Part shown: positions 33,658-43,090 of the stretch, one piece after another
Position numbering within the stretch: the first letter of the stretch is position 1
Layout: each line of letters starts with the position of its first letter
Assembly: GCA_963702565.1 (NCBI GenBank)
Contig: CAVPDE010000008.1
Span: 60,509 to 124,508 of the forward strand
Reading direction: 5' to 3'
Length of the DNA stretch: 64,000 nucleotides
From: CAVPDE01 sp963702565
GTDB lineage: Bacteria > Desulfobacterota > DSM-4660 > Desulfatiglandales > HGW-15
The notes under the pieces: generated by a model
The model's database searches: none
What the model was told of the DNA's origin: nothing
What the model saw: only the letters and a program-made list of their open reading frames with translations
Position numbers and translations under genes: made by a program

Positions 33658-34104
33658 TCAAGCGATGGTGGCGATGAGTTCCGCCTCGGCAACCAGCTCC
33701 TCGTTCACAAAGGCTTTTCCCGCCATTTTCCAAATCCGGGAGCCTGTCCTGAGCGTGACGAGTTCAAAAACAAGCTGGTCCCCCGGAACCACCGGCTTTC
33801 TAAACTTCACCTTGTCCATGGCCACGAAGTAAAAGTCCCGAGGACCCTCTTTCTTCATGTCTTCGGGCATGGAGAATCCGGCCAGGACTCCCCCGACCTG
33901 GGCCATGGCCTCGATGATGAGCACCCCGGGCATGATCGGGTTGCCGGGAAAGTGGCCTTGAAAAAAGGGTTCATTGATCGTGACGTTCTTGATCCCCTTC
34001 ACCCGTTTTCCCGGTTCGAGCTCTGTCACCCTGTCCACGAGCAGGAACGGGTAGCGGTGGGGGAGAATTTTGACAATCTCTTCGTAGCCGAGCGGAAGAT
34101 TCAT
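33658..34104 (-). CDS. fabZ: 3-hydroxyacyl-ACP dehydratase FabZ
   Basis: 148 residues, hot-dog fold. HRYPFLLVDRV and the catalytic helix GHFPGNPIMPGVLIIEAMAQ (His and Glu) are intact. FabZ dehydrates 3-hydroxyacyl-ACP in fatty-acid elongation. Its gene commonly sits beside lpxD/lpxA because it competes with LpxA and LpxD for the same hydroxyacyl-ACP pool. Same strand and order as the classic lpxD-fabZ-lpxA cluster. Confidence 0.97.
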   Translation of the reverse strand: MNLPLGYEEIVKILPHRYPFLLVDRVTELEPGKRVKGIKNVTINEPFFQGHFPGNPIMPGVLIIEAMAQVGGVLAGFSMPEDMKKEGPRDFYFVAMDKVKFRKPVVPGDQLVFELVTLRTGSRIWKMAGKAFVNEELVAEAELIATIA

Positions 34105-34207
34105 GGTGTTCCTCGCTTTTCCAGTTCAAGCTTTTTGTCGCAACCAAAGGCTAATTGAGCCCGGCCCGGGCTCGAATCCCCTGCGAGCAGTGCGGGTAAA
34201 TGACCGC

Positions 34208-35227
34208 CTAGGACTCCAGATCGTCCAGCCTTTTTTCCAATCGGCGGATACGGGCCACCCAATCGGGCAGGTGCGGAATCAGAGCGGATGTCTTGAGCCA
34301 CACCCGGTGGGGAATGGCCGGCGACCCGGAGACGATTTCCCCTTGCCCGAGGGATTTGGCCACGCCCGACTGCGAGCCGATCATGGCCCCATCCTCCACC
34401 CTGAGGTGATCGCGGATGGCGGCCTGGCCGCCGATCACGACCTGGTTTCCTACGGAAACGCTTCCGCCGATCGCTGCCTGGGCCACAAGGAGCGTGTCTT
34501 CACCGATCACGACGTTGTGAGCGATCTGCACCAGGTTGTCGGTTTTGACTCCCCGCTTGATCCATGTTTTTCCGAGAGCCGCCCGATCAATGCAGTTGTT
34601 GGCTCCTATTTCCACGTGATCGTCGATCTGAACGGTTCCCAACTGGGGGATCTTCACGTTGACCGGTCCGTCGCGGACAAATCCGAATCCGTCGCTTCCA
34701 ATCACGGTACCTGCGTGGATGATGACCTCCGCTCCGATGACACAGTCGTTCATGACCGTGACATTGGGATAGAGCACGGTGTTGTTTCCGATCTTGACCC
34801 TGTCTCCGATGAAGACTCCGGGAAAGACGATCACCTGGTCCCCGATGACCGCATGGTCCCCGATGTAGGCCAAGGGATAAATGGAAGCCTTGTCGCCGAT
34901 GACCGCACTCTCCGAGATGAAGGCCCTTTCACTGATGCCCACGACCCTTGGAGGAGGCGCAAAAAGGGCCGCTACCCTGGCATAGGCCAGGGCCGGGTTG
35001 CGAGCGATGATCTGCGAGCCTTCGAACTCAGCGCACGGTTCGGCAGTGAGGAGCGCGGAGGCTTTGGTCGTCTTCAAAAGCCCTTTGAAGCGGGGATCGG
35101 CAAAAAAGGAAATCTGCCCCGGGCAGGCCTCAGACAGAGAGGCGATGCCCGTGAGCATCACCCGGTCGTCGCCTAAAACCTTACCCCCGGTTCGATCCGC
35201 GAGCTCTCTGACGCTGAATTCCAACAA
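34208..35227 (-). CDS. lpxD: UDP-3-O-acylglucosamine N-acyltransferase
   Basis: 339 residues. An N-terminal uridine-binding domain (MLEFSVRELADRTGGKVLGD) precedes a long left-handed beta-helix with repeats such as IGNNTVLYPNVTVMNDCVIG. The catalytic His is in DNLVQIAHNVVIGEDTLL. It adds the second hydroxyacyl chain to the glucosamine amine. The gene follows skp by 7 bases. About 100 bases separate it from fabZ, with no feature seen between. Confidence 0.96.
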   Translation of the reverse strand: MLEFSVRELADRTGGKVLGDDRVMLTGIASLSEACPGQISFFADPRFKGLLKTTKASALLTAEPCAEFEGSQIIARNPALAYARVAALFAPPPRVVGISERAFISESAVIGDKASIYPLAYIGDHAVIGDQVIVFPGVFIGDRVKIGNNTVLYPNVTVMNDCVIGAEVIIHAGTVIGSDGFGFVRDGPVNVKIPQLGTVQIDDHVEIGANNCIDRAALGKTWIKRGVKTDNLVQIAHNVVIGEDTLLVAQAAIGGSVSVGNQVVIGGQAAIRDHLRVEDGAMIGSQSGVAKSLGQGEIVSGSPAIPHRVWLKTSALIPHLPDWVARIRRLEKRLDDLES

Positions 35228-35234
35228 TCCCTCC

Positions 35235-35762
35235 CTAGGGATTCTGTTTGTCGTATGCGTCTGTGACCCGATCGGTCAAGTCGATGGCGCTGTTGAAGTA
35301 GAGGAGGCCAACAGTCCTTCTTTCAAGGATGATCGTGTAGCCTTCCTTTTCACCCATTTTTTCTACGATCTTTTCAAGTTCCTTCATGACCTTTTTGATG
35401 GCATCCATCTCGGTTTCTTTCATTTCCTGGGTGAAGTCATCATACATGAACTTGAAATGGCGCTGCTTTTTTTCCAGTTCTCTTTTCTTGTCTTCTTGAG
35501 CGTCCAGGCTGAGCATCATGGTCTGCTTTTTGAAGTCCTCTTCAAGCTTTGCCAGGGCCGTTCGTTCGTCGTTCAGTTTCTGCTGCATGTCATCAAACTT
35601 CTTTTTGACGGACAAACTGGCTTTCTGAAACGCCTTGGAATTCTTCTGAAGCTTCTGCAGATCCACCACACCGATTTTCACGGCTTGAGCTGCCAGAGGA
35701 GCAGCCGGAAACAAGAAGACCACCGTGAGTATCCCCAAAAACAAACCTTTCAAACCCTTCAT
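35235..35762 (-). CDS. skp: OmpH/Skp-family periplasmic chaperone
   Basis: 175 residues from ATG 35762, with a strong AAGGAGGA site. Residues 1-25 form a cleavable signal (GLFLGILTVVFLFPAAPLAAQA). The mature protein is mostly charged helix and coiled coil (residues ~40-130), as in Skp tentacles, with a small beta body at the end (GYTIILERRTVGLLYFNSAI). It holds unfolded outer-membrane proteins before delivery to BamA, encoded just upstream. Confidence 0.9.
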   Translation of the reverse strand: MKGLKGLFLGILTVVFLFPAAPLAAQAVKIGVVDLQKLQKNSKAFQKASLSVKKKFDDMQQKLNDERTALAKLEEDFKKQTMMLSLDAQEDKKRELEKKQRHFKFMYDDFTQEMKETEMDAIKKVMKELEKIVEKMGEKEGYTIILERRTVGLLYFNSAIDLTDRVTDAYDKQNP

Positions 35763-35814
35763 AAGTCCTCCTTGTGTTCTGAAATGATCCTGGCTCAAAC
35801 GCCAGAAGTGAGTC

Positions 35815-38526
35815 CTACCATGCTGCGCCGATCTGAAACTCAACCCCGCCTGATGAATCCTGAGGCCGGCGATTGAGGATGTAGCCGTATTCCAGCCGGA
35901 TAGGCCCCAGAGGGGAGTACCAGCGGACTCCAACGCCAACGGACATGGGTATATCACTGAAGGTCCAAGTATCGTCCTCGTCAAACACATTGCCTGCGTC
36001 GAAGAAGACGACCCCCAGGAGGCCCTGCTCCTTGAGCACAGGAATGCGAAACTCCAAGTTGTAAACCATCATCTTCTCGCCGCCGAGTTCGTCTCCTGTG
36101 GCAGGGTCTATCAGTGCGATACTGTCCTTATCATAGCCCCGGACCGTGCTGATTCCACCGAGGCGGTACTTTTGATAATCCGGAAGCTTCCCTCCCTCTC
36201 TCTGCTCAACCCATCCCCAGCGTCCCCCGACCATGAAAGAGGAGTCCCAGCGCCACGGGAAGAACCACTGGCTGGTGAACTCGTATCGGTTGAAGTAAAC
36301 ATCCCCCCCCAGAGGGCCCCCGGCGTACTCGAAGGAGAGGTTGTTGAAGGATCCGCTCCTGGTGTTCCAGGGCCTGTCCTTGGAGTCCCTGTCGATGCCG
36401 ATGGTTATGCTGCTGGTAAGATTTCTGCCTTCCATGTCCCTGATTTCAAAGGAGGCCCCGGGGTCCACGTCGCTCACGGTGGTGTCGTCATAAAGATACC
36501 TTGCGTAGCCTCTTGTGTAGTCGGTATCAAAACCTATGGGGAAACGAGTCCTGAGAGAGCCTCCAAAGCTGTCCCGGGTGTAGTCTTCGTATTCATATTC
36601 CCACTTGAAGACATCAATCCCGGCTGAGATCAGCGTGTCGTTCAGCCTCGGTTCCGTGAACCGGATATCGTAGTACGTGGCTATGGAGCTTATCCTCAAA
36701 GAGCCTACCAGCCTGCGGCCGGTTCCGAAGAGGTTGTTTTGGGCGACCTGTATGGTCCCCGTGGCGCCTTCATAACCGCCGTAGCCGGCCCCCATGGTGA
36801 AACTTCCCGTGGGCTTTTCCTTCACGTTGATGTTGAGATCCATCAGGTCATCGGCGCTGCCTTTCTTGGTCTGGACTTCCACGTCTTCGAAAAACCCGAG
36901 GCGGTGCAGGTTCGCAGTGCTTCTCCTCATCCCGTATCCGCTGTAGTACTCGCCTTCGTAGACATAAAGATCCCGGCGGATGACGTTGTCTCTCGTGGTG
37001 GTGTTTCCGGTGATCGTGATCCGCTCGAACCGGACCTTGTTGCCCATGGTAGCCCGGTAGGCGATGTCCACGGTGTGCGCCTTCTCGTCTTCCCGGGTCG
37101 CCGGCACCACTTCCGCGTAGGCATAGCCCTCATCCGCGTAAGCCTCCCTCAAGGTCATGACATCTCTTCGAACAATCTCCCGGCTGAAGGGCTCACCCTT
37201 CACCATGGCGACTAGCTTGAGGAGCTCTTCAGCCGGTCGGATAAGGTCCCCTGCAATGCTGACGTTGTTGACGAAATACTGATCCCCTTCGACGATCTCG
37301 ATCGTAATGACCAGTCCGTATCCCGGCTCATACCGCACCGTGGGTTCGCCCACCTTGGCCTTGAGGTATCCCTGGTTCTGGTAGAAAACGGTGATCTTCT
37401 GGGCGTCGGTTTCGAGCCTCTTCTTGTCCAGCAAGCCGGACTTCGTAAACCAGCTGAAAAATCCTTTTTCGCTGGTGTCCATCACGTCTTTGAGTTTGCC
37501 CTCCTTGAATTTCGTGTTTCCGATGAACTCGATCTTCTGAATGTAGATTTTCTCCCCTTCAACGATCTCGTAAGTCAAAGCCACTTCGTTCCGAGGGATC
37601 TCCTCGACTTTGTCCGTGATCTCGACGGTGTAGTAGCCCTCCTGGCGGTAATAGTCCTTCAGCTTGCCGACACTCTGTTTCACTTCATTGGGATTGTAGA
37701 TGGAGTAGAGCTTGATGCCGGATTCTTTGGTCAGGTCCTCCGCTTTGATTTTCTTGTTTCCTTGGAAGGTGATTCTTCCGATGGATGATTTTTCGCTCAC
37801 CGTGAAGATCACGATTTTCCCGTTGGCGCCGTCTTCGGTCTCGATGCGAACATCATTGAAATATCCCATGGCGTAGACGGCGCGCAGGTCCTTATCGAGC
37901 TTGTCGAAGTCCAGGCTCTCGCCTTTGCGGCTTTCCACGACCGCGAGAATGGCATCTCTTTCCACTCGCTGATTGCCCTTCACGAGAACGGAGTCAATCT
38001 GAGCGATCCCTACGATCTGGTTGTAAAGGCTCTTCGACGCTCGTTCCATCGCCTCATTGAGCCGATCGATGTCGTCTTCCACCATGAAGAGAGAGAAGGG
38101 CGGTTTCTCTCCGGCGACGTCCAGCGCTTTCAGGTCTAAGCTGATCCTCTTGCCGATCTGGGTCAGACTGCCCGTGACGACGAGGTCCGCTCCTAGGTTC
38201 TTACCCAGGCTGATGAGTTCTCCAGGGTCCGGGGCGGGGAGGGACGCCACCGGGTGCCGGTTGACGTCGTCCTGAGGGATCACGGAGATGCCGTGCTTGG
38301 CCAGTCGATCGATCAACAGGCTCTGAAGACTCGTTTTCATGGCTTCGAGGGGCTGGGGGCCATAGAGGGCGAAGGGCAGGACTGCAGCGGTCTTTTTCTG
38401 CTGGGCGCCGGACGCAAAGGGAAGGCAAAGGACGAATCCGAGCACCAGGACGACCTGAAGGGGCTTCGTGATCCATTCTCTTTTCAGGAAGCATTGACGC
38501 ACGGTTTCATCCCCGCTTTTCAACAT
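35815..38526 (-). CDS. bamA: Outer membrane protein assembly factor BamA with N-terminal extra domain
   Basis: About 903 residues from ATG 38526; a GTG at 38502, after the lolD stop, is an alternative. A signal segment (PLQVVLVLGFVLCLPFASG) is followed by an uncommon ~120-residue domain, TAAVLPFALYGPQPLEAMKT to LYNQI, resembling the TolB N-terminal/FlgO-like fold. Five POTRA domains follow (first: IDSVLVKGNQRVERDAILAV), then a 16-strand barrel with the RGYDKDS-type (VRGYD) loop and terminal EFQIGAAW, a C-terminal aromatic. It inserts beta-barrel proteins into the outer membrane. It overlaps lolD by 20 bases. Confidence 0.96.
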   Translation of the reverse strand: MLKSGDETVRQCFLKREWITKPLQVVLVLGFVLCLPFASGAQQKKTAAVLPFALYGPQPLEAMKTSLQSLLIDRLAKHGISVIPQDDVNRHPVASLPAPDPGELISLGKNLGADLVVTGSLTQIGKRISLDLKALDVAGEKPPFSLFMVEDDIDRLNEAMERASKSLYNQIVGIAQIDSVLVKGNQRVERDAILAVVESRKGESLDFDKLDKDLRAVYAMGYFNDVRIETEDGANGKIVIFTVSEKSSIGRITFQGNKKIKAEDLTKESGIKLYSIYNPNEVKQSVGKLKDYYRQEGYYTVEITDKVEEIPRNEVALTYEIVEGEKIYIQKIEFIGNTKFKEGKLKDVMDTSEKGFFSWFTKSGLLDKKRLETDAQKITVFYQNQGYLKAKVGEPTVRYEPGYGLVITIEIVEGDQYFVNNVSIAGDLIRPAEELLKLVAMVKGEPFSREIVRRDVMTLREAYADEGYAYAEVVPATREDEKAHTVDIAYRATMGNKVRFERITITGNTTTRDNVIRRDLYVYEGEYYSGYGMRRSTANLHRLGFFEDVEVQTKKGSADDLMDLNINVKEKPTGSFTMGAGYGGYEGATGTIQVAQNNLFGTGRRLVGSLRISSIATYYDIRFTEPRLNDTLISAGIDVFKWEYEYEDYTRDSFGGSLRTRFPIGFDTDYTRGYARYLYDDTTVSDVDPGASFEIRDMEGRNLTSSITIGIDRDSKDRPWNTRSGSFNNLSFEYAGGPLGGDVYFNRYEFTSQWFFPWRWDSSFMVGGRWGWVEQREGGKLPDYQKYRLGGISTVRGYDKDSIALIDPATGDELGGEKMMVYNLEFRIPVLKEQGLLGVVFFDAGNVFDEDDTWTFSDIPMSVGVGVRWYSPLGPIRLEYGYILNRRPQDSSGGVEFQIGAAW

Positions 38527-39205
38527 GAATCCTGCCGTCGACGAGTTCAATTTGTCGCGACATTCTCTGGGCCAGCTTCTGATTGTGGGTCACAATGACC
38601 ATGGTGAGTTCTTCCGATCGGTTCAGGTTCACCAGAAGGTCGACAATCCCGTCTCCCGTGGTCATATCCAGATTCCCAGTCGGTTCGTCGGCCAGAAGGA
38701 GCTTTGGGCTCATGACCAGAGCCCGAGCAATGGCCACCCGCTGCTGTTCACCGCCGGAAAGCTCCCCGACCCGGTGCGTGAGCCTTTTTCTCAGTCCGAC
38801 CCGGGTCAGGATTTCCTCCGCCCGGTCCTGTGCCTCTCTTCTGCTCATTCGCGCGATCAGAGCCGGCATCAGGGTGTTCTCTAAGGCGTCGAATTCCGGA
38901 AGCAGATGGTGAAACTGGAACACAAACCCCAAGTCCCGGTTTCTCAGCCGGCACAGCTCCGTCTCCTCCATGTCCAGGAGGTCGTGCTCTTCAAACCGGA
39001 CCACGCCCTGCGTAGGAGGTTCTAGAGTCCCCATGATGTTGAGGAGAGTGGACTTCCCCGCGCCCGAGGCTCCTGTAACGGCCAGGCTTTCGCCTTTTTG
39101 CAGCACGAGATCGATGCCTCTCAGAACCTCGATGGAAAAGGCGTTGTGGTCAAAGGATTTACAGACCTGACGGAGTTCGAGCAAGGCGTGTCCTCCAGCG
39201 CTCAT
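38507..39205 (-). CDS. lolD: Lipoprotein-releasing ABC transporter ATP-binding protein LolD
   Basis: 232 residues. Walker A GASGAGKSTLLNIMG, Q-loop VFQFHHLLPEFDALEN, signature LSGGEQQRVAIARAL and Walker B LLLADEPTGNLD are all intact. The LLPEF/FxALEN wording is typical of LolD over generic MacB-like ATPases. It powers extraction of outer-membrane lipoproteins by LolCE. It overlaps lolC by four bases upstream and bamA downstream. Confidence 0.95.
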   Translation of the reverse strand: MSAGGHALLELRQVCKSFDHNAFSIEVLRGIDLVLQKGESLAVTGASGAGKSTLLNIMGTLEPPTQGVVRFEEHDLLDMEETELCRLRNRDLGFVFQFHHLLPEFDALENTLMPALIARMSRREAQDRAEEILTRVGLRKRLTHRVGELSGGEQQRVAIARALVMSPKLLLADEPTGNLDMTTGDGIVDLLVNLNRSEELTMVIVTHNQKLAQRMSRQIELVDGRIHVEKRG

Positions 39206-40428
39206 TCATATCTCAAGGATTCCACGGGACTCAGCCGGGAAGCATGCCAGGACGGGTAAAGGGTGGCCAGAAAAGAGATGACCAGCGCCGCCGCAATCAC
39301 CAGCACGACATCCAGCATTTCCACTCGAACGGGCAGAGTGGAAATGTAATAAACATCCGATGGAAGTTCAATGAATTTGTATTTGGCCAGAAGATGGCAC
39401 AGCCCGAGGCCGGAAGCCAGCCCCACCACGGTGCCCACCACCCCGACCAGCACCCCCTGGACCATGAAGACAGTCATGATGCTTTTCTGTGTTGCGCCCA
39501 TGGCCCGCAGGATGGCCACATCCTTGTTTTTTTCCATCACCACCATGACCAGGGTGCTGATGATGTTCAGAGCGCCCACCAGGACAATCATGATGAGAAT
39601 AACGAACATGGCGATCTTTTCAAGCTTTAGGGCGGAGACCAGGCTTCGGTTCATCTGTTTCCAGTCCTTTGCCCAGTAAGGGTAGCCCAGTTTTTTGGAC
39701 ACGGCACTGCCCACTTGATCCGCCTTGTAGACGTCGGTGACCCTGACTTCAACGCCCGTTGCCCTGTTGTCCAATCCGAGGAAGTCCTGGGCCTCCTTCA
39801 GGGAGACGTACACCATGGTCGCATCGTACTCATACATGCCCGAATCAAAGATCGCCGTGACCTTGAACTTCCGGTTCTGAGGAACTCTTCCCACGGGGGT
39901 GAGTTTCCCCATGGGAGAGACGACGGTGACGCTGTCTCCCGGCTGGACAGCCAGCATCCGGGACAATTCCTTGCCCATAATGATCGCAGGAAGTCCTTCA
40001 TGAAGGGTGTCGAGGGATTGGAGGGATCCTCGCTTGATCATGCGGTCAATGGCGATCACCTTGCCTGCCGTGGTCGTGTCGATTCCTCTCAAGACCGATC
40101 CGGAAACGCTCCCTTGGCTGTTGACCATGACCTGGCTGTAAATGAAAGGGGTGGCGGCGATAACCCCCTCCACGGTGCTTGTGTCCTTCGAGACCCTGTC
40201 GTAGTCGAGAAAGGCGCCGTCATAGCTCAGAACCACCAGGTGGGAATTGACCCCCAGGATCTTGCCCATGAGATCTTCCCGGAAGCCGTTCATGACCGAG
40301 AGCACCACGATGAGGGCCATGACTCCCATCATGACTCCCACAACGGAGATCACCGTGATCACGGAAATGAAGGCCTGTTTCCGTTTCGCCTTGAGGTACC
40401 GGATGGCAAGAAAGGCTTCAAATCGCAT
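39202..40428 (-). CDS. lolC: Lipoprotein-releasing ABC transporter permease LolC/E
   Basis: 408 residues. The start FEAFLAIRYLKAKRKQAFIS and the first transmembrane helix SVITVISVVGVMMGVMALIV are typical of LolC/LolE. A large periplasmic MacB-like domain follows (residues 50-265), then three helices (IAMFVILIMIVLVGALNI, VLVGVVGTVVGLASGLGL, VVLVIAAALVISFLATL). A single permease gene is present, so it probably works as a homodimer (LolF-like arrangement) with LolD. It is 119 bases downstream of lysS. Confidence 0.93.
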   Translation of the reverse strand: MRFEAFLAIRYLKAKRKQAFISVITVISVVGVMMGVMALIVVLSVMNGFREDLMGKILGVNSHLVVLSYDGAFLDYDRVSKDTSTVEGVIAATPFIYSQVMVNSQGSVSGSVLRGIDTTTAGKVIAIDRMIKRGSLQSLDTLHEGLPAIIMGKELSRMLAVQPGDSVTVVSPMGKLTPVGRVPQNRKFKVTAIFDSGMYEYDATMVYVSLKEAQDFLGLDNRATGVEVRVTDVYKADQVGSAVSKKLGYPYWAKDWKQMNRSLVSALKLEKIAMFVILIMIVLVGALNIISTLVMVVMEKNKDVAILRAMGATQKSIMTVFMVQGVLVGVVGTVVGLASGLGLCHLLAKYKFIELPSDVYYISTLPVRVEMLDVVLVIAAALVISFLATLYPSWHASRLSPVESLRYE

Positions 40429-40547
40429 AGGCTAGGGTATCACCCTTTCGGGTTCGTTCGAGACCCCGGAACGTCTTTTCATTCCCGGAACGGCAGGGGT
40501 GGTCCAGGCGCAGAAACTCATTCTATGGCGTGAGAAGGACCGGAGAC

Positions 40548-42026
40548 TCATTTCGTTCTCATGTGCGGGAAGAAGATGACATCCCTGATGGAAGGCGAGT
40601 CGGTCAGCAACATGACCACTCGGTCAATACCGATCCCCTCCCCGGCTGTGGGAGGCAGGCCGTATTCCATGGCGTCCAGATAGTCTTCGTCCATATATTG
40701 CGCTTCTTCATCTCCCGCCTCTCTGAGCGAAGCCTGAGCCGTGAACCGTTCGCGCTGGTCGACGGGGTCGTTCAATTCGTTAAAGGCGTTGGCGATTTCC
40801 TTGCCGCCGATAAAAAGCTCGAAGCGGTCGGCAAGGTCAGGGTCCTGATCGTTGCGCCGGGAAAGCGGGGATATTTCAATCGGGTAACCGTAGACGAAGG
40901 TCGGCCGTAGGAGTTTAGGCTCAACCAGCTGATCGAAAATCTTGGCGAGAATCTTGCCTAAGTTGTCGTCTTTCGTAAGAACGATATCCTTGGATCTGGC
41001 AAAAGCCGTTGCCGCGGGGAGGTCCTTCCAGGCTTCTTGGGGCATGCCCGCTGTTCCGGTGAGAGCATCGACCATGGCGATTCTCGGCCAGGGCGGAGTG
41101 AAATCAATGGTCTGGTTCTGGTACTCGATGATGTTCTTGCCGAGGACGTCCGCGAGCACATGGTTGAAGAGTTCCTGCGTCAACTCCATGAGATCTTCGA
41201 AAGTCGCGTAGGCCATGTAGAACTCGAGCATGGTGAACTCAGGGTTGTGTTTCACCGAGACGCCTTCGTTTCTGAAGTTGCGATTGATTTCGAAAACCCT
41301 CTCCAGACCGCCGATGACGAGCCTTTTCAAATAGAGTTCAGGGGCAACCCTCAGGTAGAGATGCATCCCCAGCGCATTGTGAAACGTCTTGAAAGGCCTG
41401 GCCGTGGCTCCGCCGGGAATGGGTTGCATCATCGGGGTTTCCACTTCCAGAAAGTCCCTTTGGATGAAAAACTCGCGGATGGCGTGGATAATTCGGCCTC
41501 TGAGGACAAAGACGGTCTTCACGTCCTCATTGGCGATGAGGTCAAGATACCTCTGCCGGTATCTTGTTTCCACGTCACTCAAACCGTGCCATTTTTCAGG
41601 AAGGGGTCTCATGGACTTTGAAAGAAGATTCACGTCATCTGCCAGAAGGGTCAGTTCGCCGGTTTTTGTGCGGAAAAAAGTTCCCTGAAGGCCGACAAAG
41701 TCACCAAGGTCCATGAGCTTGAAGATCTTGTACTTATCCTCTCCAACCTTGTCCTTCCGGACATAGGCCTGGATACGACCTGTCCTGTCTTTGATGTGGA
41801 TGAAGCAGGCTTTGCCGAAATCCCGGAGGCCCATGATTCGGCCTCCAAGCTTCAAAGAGTCCTTTGTCTTCTCCAGCGTCTCGGGATCCAGTCCTCCGAA
41901 TCGGTCAATGGCCTCGGAAATCGTGAGATCGCATCGGAAACCTGCCGGGTAGAGCCTGATCCCCATTGTCTTTAGGGACTCGGTCTTCTTCTTTCTGTCT
42001 TCGAGGACGCCTGTTGTTTTCTCCAT
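40548..42026 (-). CDS. lysS: Lysyl-tRNA synthetase, class II
   Basis: 492 residues. The N-terminal OB-fold anticodon domain (GGRIMGLRDFGKACFIHIKD) is followed by class II motif 1, motif 2 (FEINRNFRNEGVSVKHNPEFTM) and motif 3 (GEGIGIDRVVMLLTDSPSIR), ending VIFFPHMRTK. It charges tRNA-Lys. It is first in the run of envelope genes below it, a pairing seen in many Desulfobacterota. A sigma70-like promoter lies upstream at 42096-42124. Confidence 0.97.
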   Translation of the reverse strand: MEKTTGVLEDRKKKTESLKTMGIRLYPAGFRCDLTISEAIDRFGGLDPETLEKTKDSLKLGGRIMGLRDFGKACFIHIKDRTGRIQAYVRKDKVGEDKYKIFKLMDLGDFVGLQGTFFRTKTGELTLLADDVNLLSKSMRPLPEKWHGLSDVETRYRQRYLDLIANEDVKTVFVLRGRIIHAIREFFIQRDFLEVETPMMQPIPGGATARPFKTFHNALGMHLYLRVAPELYLKRLVIGGLERVFEINRNFRNEGVSVKHNPEFTMLEFYMAYATFEDLMELTQELFNHVLADVLGKNIIEYQNQTIDFTPPWPRIAMVDALTGTAGMPQEAWKDLPAATAFARSKDIVLTKDDNLGKILAKIFDQLVEPKLLRPTFVYGYPIEISPLSRRNDQDPDLADRFELFIGGKEIANAFNELNDPVDQRERFTAQASLREAGDEEAQYMDEDYLDAMEYGLPPTAGEGIGIDRVVMLLTDSPSIRDVIFFPHMRTK

Positions 42027-42095
42027 GATTCGAAAGATCGTTTCGCTCCTGCCGGGAAAGATATTATCCAGTCATTTGCATAGGTTGAACGTACC

Positions 42096-42124
42096 CTTGT
42101 AGTCTACTCAGGCTGAACTGTCAA
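42096..42124 (-). promoter_or_regulatory. Sigma70-like promoter for lysS
   Basis: Read on the minus strand, TTGACA (42124-42119) and TACAAG (42101-42096) are separated by 17 bases, about 70 bases upstream of the lysS ATG. A perfect -35, a moderate -10. Confidence 0.5.
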
Positions 42125-42167
42125 GGTAAAAGAACGACTGGGCTCGCGCGGGAGAGAAGACGATTTT

Positions 42168-42196
42168 TTTGATTATCAGCTAAACCGGTGTTATAA
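42168..42196 (+). promoter_or_regulatory. Sigma70-like promoter for the 42266 gene
   Basis: TTGATT (42168-42173) and TATAAA (42191-42196) have a 17-base spacer. The site is divergent from the lysS promoter and about 70 bases upstream of the first of two small unknown genes. An AAAGGAGG ribosome site follows at about 42242. Confidence 0.5.
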
Positions 42197-42265
42197 ATTT
42201 CGAAGCCGCACAAAAAACAAGACCCGTGGCTTTTTTAAGCCGAAAGGAGGCGGTTCCCATCCCTC

Positions 42266-43090
42266 ATGACTGAGCCAAGTGTCATCATTTGCCCTGATTC
42301 AAGCGTGCCTGAGAAAACCTCCAAGGTCCTTCTGTCTTATTTTGGGTCGGTCACGATCTGCCGGCCCTGGTACATGGATGAGCCTGTACCTCTTTCGCAA
42401 AGCGGCGCGATCCAGATTCTTTATCCGCGCGAGGAGCTCAAACCGTCCGGCGATTTCCAGAAGCTCCTTGCAGAATACCGTGGATGGATCAGGACAAGCC
42501 ATCACAAAGAATTCGATGCCTTTCTAGCCTTCAAAGAACAGAACGCTCGAGCAGAAGAGGCGACCTGGGAAATAAGGCGGGATCTTCACCGAAGCCACGA
42601 CCGCCCGGATCAAGACCGAAGAAGAAACGCTTTGAAATGGAACCTTTTTCTGCACTTGGCCCACGAAATCCAGAAGGAGGAAAGAGAGGCAGAGGATTTG
42701 CTGAAAACACTCCAAGAAAAGGGTTCGCCCCTCAAGGGGCTAATCGAAGAAGAAACTCCGGGGCCCTTGTCCGATCTGCCTGGAAGGGAAAGTGCTCTCA
42801 TCCTTTCCGAAGCCGGCATGGGCCAGGTGCTGGAGGCCTGGTTTTCTCTTTTTGAAGAGCACTGGAGAGGCGATGAGGTCCTGCTCACCCTCAACCCTGG
42901 GGTCTTCCAGCACCTGTACGACACATGGGAGGAATGGGGGGAGGGGCCGGCAGAAGAGGCGTCCCTAAGGGATGCAGTCGTCCTGAGGCGGTTTCCTCTC
43001 CTGGAGCGAAGCTCCGCCAGCGGGATCGCGAGGCGTCTTTCCGGGAAAACCATAGGCTTTATCAGAGAAGAGGACCTTCATGGGGAATGA
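42266..43090 (+). CDS. Conserved protein of unknown function
   Basis: 274 residues, soluble and charged, with no signal or membrane segment. It starts MTEPSVIICPDSSVPEKTSK. The middle (residues 85-165) is helical and rich in Glu/Arg/Lys (ARAEEATWEIRRDLHRS, EIQKEEREAEDLLKTLQEKG), suggesting coiled coil. The C-terminal third has AWFSLFEEHWRGDEVLLT. I do not recognise the family. It overlaps the next small gene by 11 bases, so the two probably form an operon from the promoter at 42168. Confidence 0.75.
   Translation: MTEPSVIICPDSSVPEKTSKVLLSYFGSVTICRPWYMDEPVPLSQSGAIQILYPREELKPSGDFQKLLAEYRGWIRTSHHKEFDAFLAFKEQNARAEEATWEIRRDLHRSHDRPDQDRRRNALKWNLFLHLAHEIQKEEREAEDLLKTLQEKGSPLKGLIEEETPGPLSDLPGRESALILSEAGMGQVLEAWFSLFEEHWRGDEVLLTLNPGVFQHLYDTWEEWGEGPAEEASLRDAVVLRRFPLLERSSASGIARRLSGKTIGFIREEDLHGE

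Noticed and set aside
34103..35176. 357-residue plus-strand frame
   Set aside because: Antisense shadow of lpxD; the hexapeptide repeats of lpxD generate the apparent regular Asp/Val pattern.
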